Shown here in pieces: positions 8,960 through 17,698 of a DNA stretch of 64,000 nucleotides; position 1 is the stretch's first letter; each line of letters opens with the position of its first letter. The notes beneath the pieces are model-generated. The model did not search any database. It was not told where the DNA came from and saw nothing but the letters and a program-made list of their open reading frames with translations. A program made the translations under genes and the position numbers. The DNA is from Pseudoalteromonas sp. 3D05 (lineage in GTDB: Bacteria; Pseudomonadota; Gammaproteobacteria; Enterobacterales; Alteromonadaceae): the NCBI RefSeq assembly GCF_002723455.1, contig NZ_PDUS01000001.1, forward strand, positions 440,038 through 504,037, in the 5' to 3' direction.

Positions 8960-9709
8960 ATGTTAAAAACACTCTCACACGCTACATTGATAATCGCAGG
9001 ATTACTGTCTACTCAAGCTTTGGCTTGGAATAACGATATGACATTACAAGAGACTAAACAGTTGAGTTTAGCACAATCAAAGCTCACTACTTTAGCTGTA
9101 GAAAGTGGTTCAGGGTTTTTAAACATTATTGGTAGTGACACGGATGAAGTTACCGTTAAAGCAGAAATTTATCAGTATGAACCGCACAATAATTACTGCC
9201 TATCTTTAGAGCAAAATGCTAAAACAGCCCAACTGATCGCTAATAATTGTAATAATAAATCCAATAGCAATTATGAAAACCAAACACGTATCGACTTAAC
9301 AGTTTCTGTACCGTCGTCGTTTATGCTAGAAATTAACGATGGCTCTGGTGCAATTGAAATTGAAAATACCGCCGATACGACTATTCACGATGGATCAGGA
9401 AAAATAGTGGTAAACATGATTTCTGGCCCGTTGACAATTGAAGATGGATCAGGCTCTATTGATGCAACAAATATAACAGGCAAGGTTGAAATACATGATG
9501 GCTCTGGCAGCATCGACTTGTCAAATAGTAACGCAGATGTTTTGATTCATGATGGCTCTGGCAATATTGATGTCGAACAAACAACAGGCTCAGTTACAAT
9601 TTCAGATGGATCTGGTGGTATTTATGTTAATCAGGCGCAAAGCTTTAAGCTAGTTGCTGATGGTTCTGGGCGCGTAAAAGTTAAAAATGTGCAAAACACT
9701 AAACTGTAA
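8960..9709 (+). CDS. secreted DUF4097-like beta-repeat protein with DGSG motifs
   Basis: A 249-residue exported protein of unknown function. A Sec signal peptide covers about the first 22 residues (cleavage after ALA). After a spacer with two Cys, seven repeats of 18-20 residues follow, each carrying DGSG plus a hydrophobic beta strand: DGSGAIEI, DGSGKIVV, DGSGSIDA, DGSGSIDL, DGSGNIDV, DGSGGIYV, DGSGRVKV. Such spacing fits a right-handed beta-helix with stacked turns, as in DUF4097 / GIN-type head domains. No anchor or lipobox is seen, so it is probably periplasmic or released. It stands alone, with AAAGGA upstream. Confidence 0.8.
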   Translation: MLKTLSHATLIIAGLLSTQALAWNNDMTLQETKQLSLAQSKLTTLAVESGSGFLNIIGSDTDEVTVKAEIYQYEPHNNYCLSLEQNAKTAQLIANNCNNKSNSNYENQTRIDLTVSVPSSFMLEINDGSGAIEIENTADTTIHDGSGKIVVNMISGPLTIEDGSGSIDATNITGKVEIHDGSGSIDLSNSNADVLIHDGSGNIDVEQTTGSVTISDGSGGIYVNQAQSFKLVADGSGRVKVKNVQNTKL

Positions 9710-9986
9710 TCACTCAAATGTCTGTTGAGCTTTTAGGGTTGTTATTGATTTAATTTAGAACAAAATAATCGCGGCGCCGCGTTACTTACTTAGTTAGCTA
9801 AATGATAACGAGCTAAGATGTTAGTTTTATCGTGCGCCGCATTAGCGTTCAAGTTTACAATTTTAAAAAGCTTTTTTATCTACGCTTCACTATTTTATTT
9901 TCATTACTTTAATAGCATTTTTTCAAGCCCTTAGGTATCCTTTAGCCTATTATTCAGGAACGGCTATTACAAAAGGATAGCGCACT

Positions 9987-10499
9987 ATGAAAAAGTCTTT
10001 GTCTGCAATATTTACCGCCATGGTTTTAGCTGGCTGTACAAGCTTAACTGCTGAGCAACAAGCCCAAATTGACAGCCTCACACCATGCGAAAAAATAAGC
10101 GGTTTACTGTCTGCCTATGATAATCGTTTTGAAGGCTTAAAACGTGCACGCGTTAACACAAAATATATGGAAACCTGGACTGCGAAATATAATTTAGTGG
10201 GTGATGAATGCCAAATCACAGCTCTTGATAAAGATACAATGACATACCGATGCCAAGATGAGTACAGTGAGCAAAGTGAAGCAGTTGCACTTCATCAAAA
10301 AGCAGTTGATTTTACTCGACAGTGCTTATCGACTAAAAACTGGTATGAGCAACAAAAAGAGTCGGCTGATTCACTTCGCACAACCTTTGTGCTTGATGAA
10401 ACGAAACCAGTGATTTCAATCCATACGGGTAAAACTTTATCTCGCTCTAAGCCTTGGTCTACGTCATTAGAAATAGGTAAACCTGTTGCAGCTAACTAA
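9987..10499 (+). CDS. hypothetical lipoprotein
   Basis: A 170-residue predicted lipoprotein with lipobox LAGC (Cys17), so it should be lipidated and held in the inner or outer membrane. The mature part has five further cysteines, which could form disulphides in the periplasm. I do not recognise the family. The ATG follows AAAAGGAT at good spacing. A perfect inverted repeat follows the stop codon. It is separated from both neighbours by non-coding DNA and is likely its own transcription unit. Confidence 0.75.
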   Translation: MKKSLSAIFTAMVLAGCTSLTAEQQAQIDSLTPCEKISGLLSAYDNRFEGLKRARVNTKYMETWTAKYNLVGDECQITALDKDTMTYRCQDEYSEQSEAVALHQKAVDFTRQCLSTKNWYEQQKESADSLRTTFVLDETKPVISIHTGKTLSRSKPWSTSLEIGKPVAAN

Positions 10500-10513
10500 T
10501 GACTCAATTGTCA

Positions 10514-10540
10514 TTGAAAGCCAGATATTCTGGCTTTCAA
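10514..10540. terminator. perfect inverted repeat, possible terminator
   Basis: TTGAAAGCCAGA and TCTGGCTTTCAA form perfect 12-base arms around TAT, 14 bases after the lipoprotein stop. There is no T run on the plus strand, so it may act as an mRNA-end stabiliser or a weak terminator. Confidence 0.55.
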
Positions 10541-10555
10541 CACAAATAAGTTAAC

Positions 10556-10738
10556 ATGAAAAATATAAAGCCTGTCACAGCTAAATTTAAGACTGACTGT
10601 ATTGGTCAGTGCCATCGATTAAAAGGTCACTGCACTGGGTGCGGTCGTTCAAATGACGAAATATTTGATTGGATAATTTTATCTGATGATGAAAAAGCAA
10701 AGATTTTACAAACACCGAGGGAACAGCCCCATAAGTAA
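10556..10738 (+). CDS. DUF1289 family small Cys-rich protein
   Basis: A 60-residue protein carrying the DUF1289 signature: CIGQC, then GHCTGCGRSNDEIFDW and LSDDEKAKIL. The four cysteines resemble a small metal or iron-sulphur binding knuckle, but the molecular function of the family is not established. Members are usually 55-70 residues, so this is full length. No strong ribosome-binding site precedes the ATG. It is convergent with the sensor kinase that follows. Confidence 0.85.
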   Translation: MKNIKPVTAKFKTDCIGQCHRLKGHCTGCGRSNDEIFDWIILSDDEKAKILQTPREQPHK

Positions 10739-10789
10739 TCAATTTGTATCCATGGTAGGCAAGCTTATTTTTCATTGTTAATATTCGAG

Positions 10790-13207
10790 TTATTCGTACT
10801 CTAGTAGCGTCCCATACAACCTTGATAACTCGATAGGTTTAGGCACATGGGCGTCGAAACCAAGCTTAAGATACTGTCTGACGTCTTCAACCATTACATT
10901 TGCAGTTAAGGCAATAATGGGGATTGAATTGTTTAACGTTTTTATTGATTTCAGGGCTTCGACACCATCCATAACCGGCATATGTATATCCATTAAAACC
11001 AAATCAAATGGCTGATTTTTAAACGCATCTACGGCCAACATACCATTTTCGACAATAACTAAACTTGATTCTGTTTCCTGCAACATCGTTTTAATTAGCA
11101 TTTGATTTATCTTATTATCTTCTGCAATTAATATACGTTTCCCACTTAAGGCAGGTGGAGTACACGACTGAGCTTTTACTTTTTTTGGTGCAACATGCGT
11201 TTTCTCCAATGGCAAAGTGACGTCGATTATGGTCCCTCTACCTTTGATACTATTTACTGCAATTTCTCCGCCCATCAACTTAACCAAACTAATAGTTATG
11301 GACATGCCTAGCCCAGTTCCTCCGTATTCTCGTGTTGTAGATGTATCAGCTTGAGAAAAACGTTCAAAAATACGTCCTTGAGCCTCTTCACTCATGCCTA
11401 TACCGGAATCTTCTACTTTAATTAGGATTGTTTCTTGGCTTTTATGTTCTATACAATCAACGGCTATTTTTACGCAGCCTTGATTAGTAAACTTGACCGC
11501 ATTAGAAGCTAAATTTAGGATAATTTGCTTTACTCGAACCTGATCACCTAGCCAGTTATCATGGAAATTTTTACTCACGTCAATTTTAAAATCGATTTGT
11601 TGATTGCTTATCAATGCATCTAGATCATATTTTACTGAATTTAGAATATCCACAATAGACAATGGCATTTTTTCTATTTCAATTTTGTTAGATTCTACTT
11701 TTGAATAGTCCAGAATATCGTTGATTATAGTGAGTAGGCTTTTAGCAGATGAGGTGGCATTGACTAATATTTTTCGTAAATCTGTAGATAACTCTGCATT
11801 ATCTAATAGTTGCAGCCCACCAAGTATTGCGTTCATTGGTGTACGTATTTCATGGCTCATATTCGCAAGAAAATCACTTTTAATTTTAGAGGCGTTCTCA
11901 GCTGCCACTCTTGCATTTTCAGACGTTTCTATCGCTTGTATTTTATCAGTAACATCATAACTCACACCAATTACTTTTAATGGAGTGCCCCATTTATCGC
12001 GTATAACTCGCGCACTCGCTTTCAAAGTTCTTATTTTTCCGTCTGGGTGTACGACCCTAAACTCTGGTTCGTAGAGAGCACCCTTTTCAATTGAATCTTT
12101 TAACTGCGCATTCGCAAGCTCAATGTCATCAGGGTGTACAGCTTTAACCCAATCATCATAAGACTCTTTAAACTGCTCTTTTTTCAACCCATAGAGTGTG
12201 AGCATAAGCTCATCCCAAAATAGCTTGCCCGTAATGAGATCCCACTCCCAAACACCAATTTGTGCAGATGTATTGGCCAATTGAATTCTTAATGCCAATA
12301 AATCTGCTTTTTCAATTGCATTTAATAATTGTTGCTCGGTATTTTTTTGCTCTGATGTATCTTGCACCACTGACCAAATAAGATCATCGCCATTTTCATC
12401 CATAACTTTAATACCGGAAAGGCGCACAGGAAATGTCACCCCGCTTTTATTAATATACTCCTTTTCATAAGGGCCATACCGCCCGGTCTCTACTAAAGAT
12501 AACAGCTGCTTTTCTTCTTGTTCTTTGTATTTGTCTGGGGTGATTTGCCAATAATCAATGGCATTAATTTCATCGACCGTATACCCTGTTATGTGGCTAA
12601 ATTCATTATTCACATAATGAAATGCGCCATCCTTTAAAGAGTTCACTGCAATACCAACAGGTGCTAAGTTTACAAAACTCTCAAATTTTATTTTTTCTTT
12701 TTGATACGCCGCTTTGTAGTGCTTGATATTAGTGTGTGCAGCTTCTAACTGATCTTTAACTTCCATTAAATCAGAGATATCTCTTCCGATCGCCAGTATT
12801 AAGTTCTTATTCTGTATTTGCACTGCACTTAAAGAGACTAGGCAAGGAAACTCAGTACCATCAATTTTAGAGTGCGTCCATTGAAATAACTGTGGCCCAT
12901 CAGAGTGAGCTTTTTCGACATACCTAGTAGCTAATTCTTCAGAAGATTTACCACATGGTTGTATAGGTGGTGAAATGTCTGATGGGGATAAATTTAAGAA
13001 GTTATTCTTACTCTCAACGCCATGCATCTTGATTGCTGAATCATTGCATTGAATAAACTTCCCTGAGCTCAAATCGATGATTGATAAAGCATCACCTGAG
13101 ACCTCAAATAGCTTTTTATATTTGTCTCTTTCAAATGAGACTTTTGCTAATTGCTCTCTTAAGTGCAGATTTTCTTTTTCTAAATCACGCTGATTTTTAT
13201 TAGACAT
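10790..13207 (-). CDS. hybrid sensor histidine kinase (three PAS, HisKA, HATPase, receiver)
   Basis: A soluble hybrid two-component kinase of 805 residues. After an N-terminal coiled coil (about 1-35) come three PAS domains (about 35-150, 178-292, 312-432). Next come a HisKA dimerisation domain with the phospho-accepting His in ANMSHEIRTPMN (near 451), an ATPase with N-box NLASNAVKF, G1 DSGIGMS and G2 GGTGLGM, and a receiver domain with phospho-acceptor Asp in VLMDIHMPVMDG (near 737) and a KPIEL lysine. No membrane segment is present, so it senses a cytosolic signal. No Hpt domain or partner regulator is adjacent. The ATG at 13207 has AGGA at proper spacing; an ATG two codons earlier overlaps that site. 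Confidence 0.93.
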   Translation of the reverse strand: MSNKNQRDLEKENLHLREQLAKVSFERDKYKKLFEVSGDALSIIDLSSGKFIQCNDSAIKMHGVESKNNFLNLSPSDISPPIQPCGKSSEELATRYVEKAHSDGPQLFQWTHSKIDGTEFPCLVSLSAVQIQNKNLILAIGRDISDLMEVKDQLEAAHTNIKHYKAAYQKEKIKFESFVNLAPVGIAVNSLKDGAFHYVNNEFSHITGYTVDEINAIDYWQITPDKYKEQEEKQLLSLVETGRYGPYEKEYINKSGVTFPVRLSGIKVMDENGDDLIWSVVQDTSEQKNTEQQLLNAIEKADLLALRIQLANTSAQIGVWEWDLITGKLFWDELMLTLYGLKKEQFKESYDDWVKAVHPDDIELANAQLKDSIEKGALYEPEFRVVHPDGKIRTLKASARVIRDKWGTPLKVIGVSYDVTDKIQAIETSENARVAAENASKIKSDFLANMSHEIRTPMNAILGGLQLLDNAELSTDLRKILVNATSSAKSLLTIINDILDYSKVESNKIEIEKMPLSIVDILNSVKYDLDALISNQQIDFKIDVSKNFHDNWLGDQVRVKQIILNLASNAVKFTNQGCVKIAVDCIEHKSQETILIKVEDSGIGMSEEAQGRIFERFSQADTSTTREYGGTGLGMSITISLVKLMGGEIAVNSIKGRGTIIDVTLPLEKTHVAPKKVKAQSCTPPALSGKRILIAEDNKINQMLIKTMLQETESSLVIVENGMLAVDAFKNQPFDLVLMDIHMPVMDGVEALKSIKTLNNSIPIIALTANVMVEDVRQYLKLGFDAHVPKPIELSRLYGTLLEYE

Positions 13208-13398
13208 TACCATCCTGACTTACGAATTATGGTTACTTTATAAACCAAAAGTGTAAGTCAAATTATAATCAATTTTCTGAGCGCGTCTAGTTCTTGAACA
13301 ACTGAGCATACTATGTCCTTTATAGGTAATACTCCAAAGAGTCAGTTTTACTTTCCTGATGATTTGGGTTTCGTCGTTTAATCTTGGTTTAACAACAT

Positions 13399-14316
13399 TT
13401 AAAAATTACGACCTGTAGTTGCTAAAGAAACGACCTCTATGGCGCCTCGTTTTTGCATGGTAATATACAAAACCCTGCCATTTTCGCCGCCAAACGCTAC
13501 ATTAGTAGGAAACTCCCCATTAAGTTCAATGGTATTGATTAACTTTCCTTGTGGTGAAACAACCGCAATTTGTCCTGCCCCATAGCGCGTAATATAAAGG
13601 TTTCCTTGTTTATCAGAGCGCATACCATCCATACCAAAGTCAGAAAAATTGATTAGCAATTGTTTGTTAGATACATTGCCAACTTCATCTAAATCATAAC
13701 GCCAGACATTTCGCTGCACACTTTCATTTACATATAATGTTTTGTTATCAGGACTAACCTCAATGCCATTGGTTGTGCCCATATTTGATTCAAGTAACGT
13801 TACTTTACCGTCTTGATTTATTCGCCATAAGTTGCCCGTATTATTTGCCCAATTTGGATCGCTGGCAAATAAAATACCATTACCCATAATTGCAATATCA
13901 TTCGGTTGATTCATGCTGTTCTCATGGGCAAATACGTGCACAAAATCAGACACATCTCCCCCATTTGTAAGGGCAGAAACCGACACCTTGAGGATATTGT
14001 GATTCACATAATCAGCAATATACATATTACCCATGCCGTCAAATTGAATACCGTTACCAATCGAACCATTTTCTAGGGTAAGCAATGTATCCACTTTATT
14101 CTTGCCAACAACTCTGCCTATGGTGCCCTGTTGTTTATAATTAACGGCATATAAAACACCATTTTTATCAACAGCTGGACCTTCAATACCCTGTGTGAAT
14201 AAACCGTCACTAATATAGTCCTCTGACACATGCATAATTTTAGACTGTATTGCTTCACCCGCCATTACATTGGCGGCGCAACTAAATAGTAAACTTGATA
14301 GAATTATCGCTTTCAT
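13399..14316 (-). CDS. periplasmic SMP-30/gluconolactonase-like beta-propeller
   Basis: A 305-residue exported protein of the SMP-30 / gluconolaconase / LRE-like beta-propeller family. A signal peptide ends near NVMA. Repeated blade motifs such as DKNGVLYAVN, DGMGNMYIADY, VSPDNKTLYVNES and DKQGNLYITRYG are clear. Many members are metal-dependent lactonases, so a sugar-lactone substrate is plausible, but substrate cannot be read from sequence. The start at 14316 is one base after the GH20 stop, behind AAGGAA; the longer frame start is less likely. It is the last gene of the operon from the TonB receptor. I infer that it may open the lactone formed by C1 oxidation of chitooligosaccharides. Confidence 0.82.
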   Translation of the reverse strand: MKAIILSSLLFSCAANVMAGEAIQSKIMHVSEDYISDGLFTQGIEGPAVDKNGVLYAVNYKQQGTIGRVVGKNKVDTLLTLENGSIGNGIQFDGMGNMYIADYVNHNILKVSVSALTNGGDVSDFVHVFAHENSMNQPNDIAIMGNGILFASDPNWANNTGNLWRINQDGKVTLLESNMGTTNGIEVSPDNKTLYVNESVQRNVWRYDLDEVGNVSNKQLLINFSDFGMDGMRSDKQGNLYITRYGAGQIAVVSPQGKLINTIELNGEFPTNVAFGGENGRVLYITMQKRGAIEVVSLATTGRNF

Positions 14317-14317
14317 T

Positions 14318-16729
14318 TTATTCCTTATCCTGCGCAGCAACGCAGTGTAAATATAAATCTCGAACTGGGTAAATACCGGCTATCACAAGCTCATCTGACA
14401 AAGACGTTAATGTCAGTAGCTCATCTTCTATTTCTTTAACCGCCTTATTGATTTTACACACCTCAAGTACGGTTTTAGAGTGTGCTATAAACCGCGTTAA
14501 CTTTTCAAAAACCGGTTGTAATAGTTTCAATTGCTCGCTTTTACTCAGCAAGCCATGCTCAAGAGCTAATGCCCTCTCCCATGTTAAAAGTTGTTTGTAT
14601 ATGTTTTCAGATGCTTTTTTATTGCCTGATATAAATGCATTTACCTGCTGATTCAAATAACGTATTTGGTCACTTTCCACTGCTAAAAAATCAACATAAG
14701 AATCAAGTGGTGCATTTTGATGGTATTTGTCATTTAAAAATTTAATATGATGGCGAGTGTAATAGTGACTTGGTTCAAGTAGTTGTGCCATGGTGTTGAG
14801 TAAATTTAACGTCCCTATTTGCTCGCGTTCTGTAAGCTTGCTGTTTATTAGCGCCTTAAATCCTGACCGCTGCTGCTTGTTATGTGATAGGTTAATAACC
14901 TTATCAGCAAAAACGTTAACTTTTTCTAACCGCTCATACATCGATTGTGGATTGTTTACTCGCGCTTGTGACCAAAGACGCTCAGCAATGGCAAATAGCC
15001 TCGGCCATATTCGTAAATCAATATTATCTTCAGTTACCATTTCACTCCAAATTGTAGCCTCAGCCCCTAAAATTGAGGCTTCCTGTGTTTTTGACAATGG
15101 TTGCGTAATAGTTACGGGGGCTGGTGATAGTGAATCCTCAATTTTGATCGGGTAGCGACTATTACCAATCAATACAAAACCTGTATTTTTAATAAAGTTA
15201 AATTCAAAAGTCAGTGGGCCCATCCAACTATCTAGTTTAGCTGATAGATGTTGAGTAGAAGATGACTCGGTTGTAAGTACAGCTCGTTGATGGTGATTAT
15301 TATTTAATTTAATCAATAGTTGCGAACCTAATAACAGCAGCTCACCCTTCACAGCTTTGCCTTTTAATCGTTCTATAACAAACTGTTTTGCCAACCTCTT
15401 AGGTTGTGTTAAATCGATTGTTGGGGGGAGTAAAAGAGGGTCATTACGATAGTGATAATCTGTATATTGTGGTTGATCGATATAAAACCCAGTTGACAAC
15501 AATCCTTTGTAGCCAGCTTTAGCAATAGTGTTTAAAGAATCGTGCCCTCGCCAAGATTGCACTACAATGTTGTTAGGTAGTTGAGGATGAAATATTTCAT
15601 CCCAGCCTACCATTACTCGTTGATGTTTAGCGATGATTGGCTGAACTTTACTATTAAAATAGCTTTGTAAATCAGCCCCCGATTGCAACTTGTATTGTTG
15701 CATCAAGTTGTTAATTCTTGAATCCTCAAGCCAGTGTTCTGGGTCAACTTCATCGCCACCGATATGAAAAAAGCGATCTGGAAATAAAGTCACCATTTCG
15801 CCAATCAGCGTATCAATAAACTCATACACTTCTGGATTTGCAATATCAAGTAAAGGTTTAAAAACTCCCCAATGGCGCTCCATTTCATAGTGCTTATTTT
15901 TGGTCATTAATTTAGGATAAGCCACCGCTATTGCACTGGCGTGGCCTGGCATGCCAATTTCAGGAAGAACTCTTATTCCAAGTAAACTCGCATACTCGAC
16001 AACCTCTTTGATCTCTTGTTGACTGTAATAATCGCCATCTGATGCTGCAGTTGTCAGACGTGGGTACTGTTTACTTTCAATTCTCCAGCCTTGATCGTCC
16101 GTTAGATGCCAGTGGAAAACATTAAGCTTTGCCGCGGCCATACCATCTAGCTGACGTTTAATGGTTTGCAGTGATAAAAAATGTCGCGCACTGTCTATTA
16201 ATAAGCCACGCCAAGCATAACGAGGTTCATCTTCAATACTGAGTATTGGCAAAGAAATGCCTTTTTTTTCTCTGCGAGCTTCCCCTGTATTTGCAAGTTG
16301 TATTAATGTAGTCAGCGCATGCTGGGCACCAAATACACTCATAGCCTGTATGTTCACCCCGCTGTTACTAATTAATATAGTATAGCTTTCATCTTCACCA
16401 AATTGAGGGACAGTTAAAGTCGTTTCTGGTTGATGTATGCTAATTTCTATATCAGCAAGCTCTTTATTTCCTGGTGATATTTTTACAGCGCCCTGATTTA
16501 TTCGCGATAAATGTAATTGCAGACGCTGCAACTGAAAGTTTTGTCGTGATTTACTCATTCCCTCGATATACACCGAAAAAGCTGAGCCGAGATTGAGCTC
16601 AGCGCCATTTTGAGAAATGTATTTAGGCATGGGCATAAGAGGTAAGTCCGAATGAGGATGAACCGAGCTAAAAGCCAGACTTGAAAATAATAAACTCAAT
16701 AAAATGAATATAGCTTTGTAACAACGCAT
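14318..16729 (-). CDS. GH20 beta-N-acetylhexosaminidase with inserted domain
   Basis: Exported exo-hexosaminidase that removes terminal N-acetylglucosamine. A signal peptide covers about residues 1-21. A GH20b-like domain follows, then the catalytic barrel with FHWHLTDDQGWR and the catalytic Asp-Glu pair in HIGGDEVDP (about 326-327). The barrel is interrupted at about residues 430-550 by a stretch of about 110-120 residues rich in predicted beta strands, between YIDQPQYTDYHY and ILGAEATIWSE; ordinary GH20 enzymes have only a short loop here. A helical C-terminal region follows. Its ATG directly abuts the kinase stop (TAAATG). In this operon it probably cleaves imported oxidised chitooligosaccharides in the periplasm, releasing GlcNAc and the terminal aldonic acid. 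Confidence 0.9.
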   Translation of the reverse strand: MRCYKAIFILLSLLFSSLAFSSVHPHSDLPLMPMPKYISQNGAELNLGSAFSVYIEGMSKSRQNFQLQRLQLHLSRINQGAVKISPGNKELADIEISIHQPETTLTVPQFGEDESYTILISNSGVNIQAMSVFGAQHALTTLIQLANTGEARREKKGISLPILSIEDEPRYAWRGLLIDSARHFLSLQTIKRQLDGMAAAKLNVFHWHLTDDQGWRIESKQYPRLTTAASDGDYYSQQEIKEVVEYASLLGIRVLPEIGMPGHASAIAVAYPKLMTKNKHYEMERHWGVFKPLLDIANPEVYEFIDTLIGEMVTLFPDRFFHIGGDEVDPEHWLEDSRINNLMQQYKLQSGADLQSYFNSKVQPIIAKHQRVMVGWDEIFHPQLPNNIVVQSWRGHDSLNTIAKAGYKGLLSTGFYIDQPQYTDYHYRNDPLLLPPTIDLTQPKRLAKQFVIERLKGKAVKGELLLLGSQLLIKLNNNHHQRAVLTTESSSTQHLSAKLDSWMGPLTFEFNFIKNTGFVLIGNSRYPIKIEDSLSPAPVTITQPLSKTQEASILGAEATIWSEMVTEDNIDLRIWPRLFAIAERLWSQARVNNPQSMYERLEKVNVFADKVINLSHNKQQRSGFKALINSKLTEREQIGTLNLLNTMAQLLEPSHYYTRHHIKFLNDKYHQNAPLDSYVDFLAVESDQIRYLNQQVNAFISGNKKASENIYKQLLTWERALALEHGLLSKSEQLKLLQPVFEKLTRFIAHSKTVLEVCKINKAVKEIEDELLTLTSLSDELVIAGIYPVRDLYLHCVAAQDKE

Positions 16730-17698
16730 TTAACTTTCCCGAGCAATAAGGTCTGTGAGCACTTTTTTAGGAATAAGTGCACCATGGTATTGAATCACCC
16801 TAGCAGCAAGGCGGTGGGCAAACTTGGCTGACTCATCATAATCTTTTGTTTTAAAAGTAGCGGATAAAAATCCCGCCGCAAAAGCATCACCTGCAGCTGT
16901 TGTGTCGATAATTTTGCTACTAACAAGTGCCTCTGGTGAGATTCGCAATATACTATCCCCTCCTTTATCTACAACAATACATGGGGCACTTCCACATCGA
17001 ATAACTAAAGTATCAGGGTGGTTGGGTTGACTAAAATGACATTGTATAATCTCATCTACATTCGTCGTTCCATATACGCTATATTCATCTTCATCGGTTA
17101 AAAAGACGAGTTCTGCTAAGGCCATTATTTTTTTAAACCAGCCTCTAGCTTCAAAGGCGCCCCATAATGCAGGACGGTAATTATTATCGAAGATAATTAC
17201 TCCGCCACGTTGTTTGAATTGAATAAGTGATCTAATCAACAGTTCTCTTTGTGCATCACATAAAACTGCGAGGCTTACCCCCGAAAGATAAATTGCATCA
17301 AACTCTTTTTCTCCCAGAGCCTCCAATAAAGCAGGGTGTTGCTCAACGTACTGTTTAACTGGGCTTTTAGAACGGTCAAAATCAAATTGGCGCTCACCAC
17401 GGTTGTCAAGTTTGATCCAGTATTGCCCTAAATTCATACCTGGTCGAGTCGCTATATATTTTGTTTTTATGCCTGAGCTTTTTAGTAAGTCACTCAACTT
17501 GTGACTTGCAGTATCATCACCAATAGCTGTTGCATAATAAATAGCGAGAATAGAGTCATGTTTAATCAATTGTGCTAAATACCAAGCAGTATTGAAGGTA
17601 TCACCGGCAAAGCTTGTATCGGCATCAGCACGATGTTCCACCATGCACTCACCAAAAAAAACGATGCTTTTAATATTACTTAGGAATGCTTTCTTCAT
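16730..17698 (-). CDS. PfkB-family sugar kinase, probable 2-keto-3-deoxygluconate kinase
   Basis: A 322-residue ribokinase/PfkB-type kinase. The N-terminal FFGECMVEH resembles KdgK (GECMIEL), and the second PfkB signature DTTAAGDAFAAGF holds the catalytic Asp near residue 271. By resemblance and context it should phosphorylate 2-keto-3-deoxygluconate (KDG) to KDPG, which enters the Entner-Doudoroff aldolase step. The start overlaps the symporter stop (ATGA), and the next gene starts immediately after its stop, showing tight coupling. Other sugar or sugar-acid substrates remain possible. Confidence 0.85.
   Translation of the reverse strand: MKKAFLSNIKSIVFFGECMVEHRADADTSFAGDTFNTAWYLAQLIKHDSILAIYYATAIGDDTASHKLSDLLKSSGIKTKYIATRPGMNLGQYWIKLDNRGERQFDFDRSKSPVKQYVEQHPALLEALGEKEFDAIYLSGVSLAVLCDAQRELLIRSLIQFKQRGGVIIFDNNYRPALWGAFEARGWFKKIMALAELVFLTDEDEYSVYGTTNVDEIIQCHFSQPNHPDTLVIRCGSAPCIVVDKGGDSILRISPEALVSSKIIDTTAAGDAFAAGFLSATFKTKDYDESAKFAHRLAARVIQYHGALIPKKVLTDLIARES

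Noticed and set aside
9770..9781. Perfect palindrome CGCGGCGCCGCG in an AT-rich gap
   Set aside because: Only 12 bases, no T run and no paired element; not enough to call a site.
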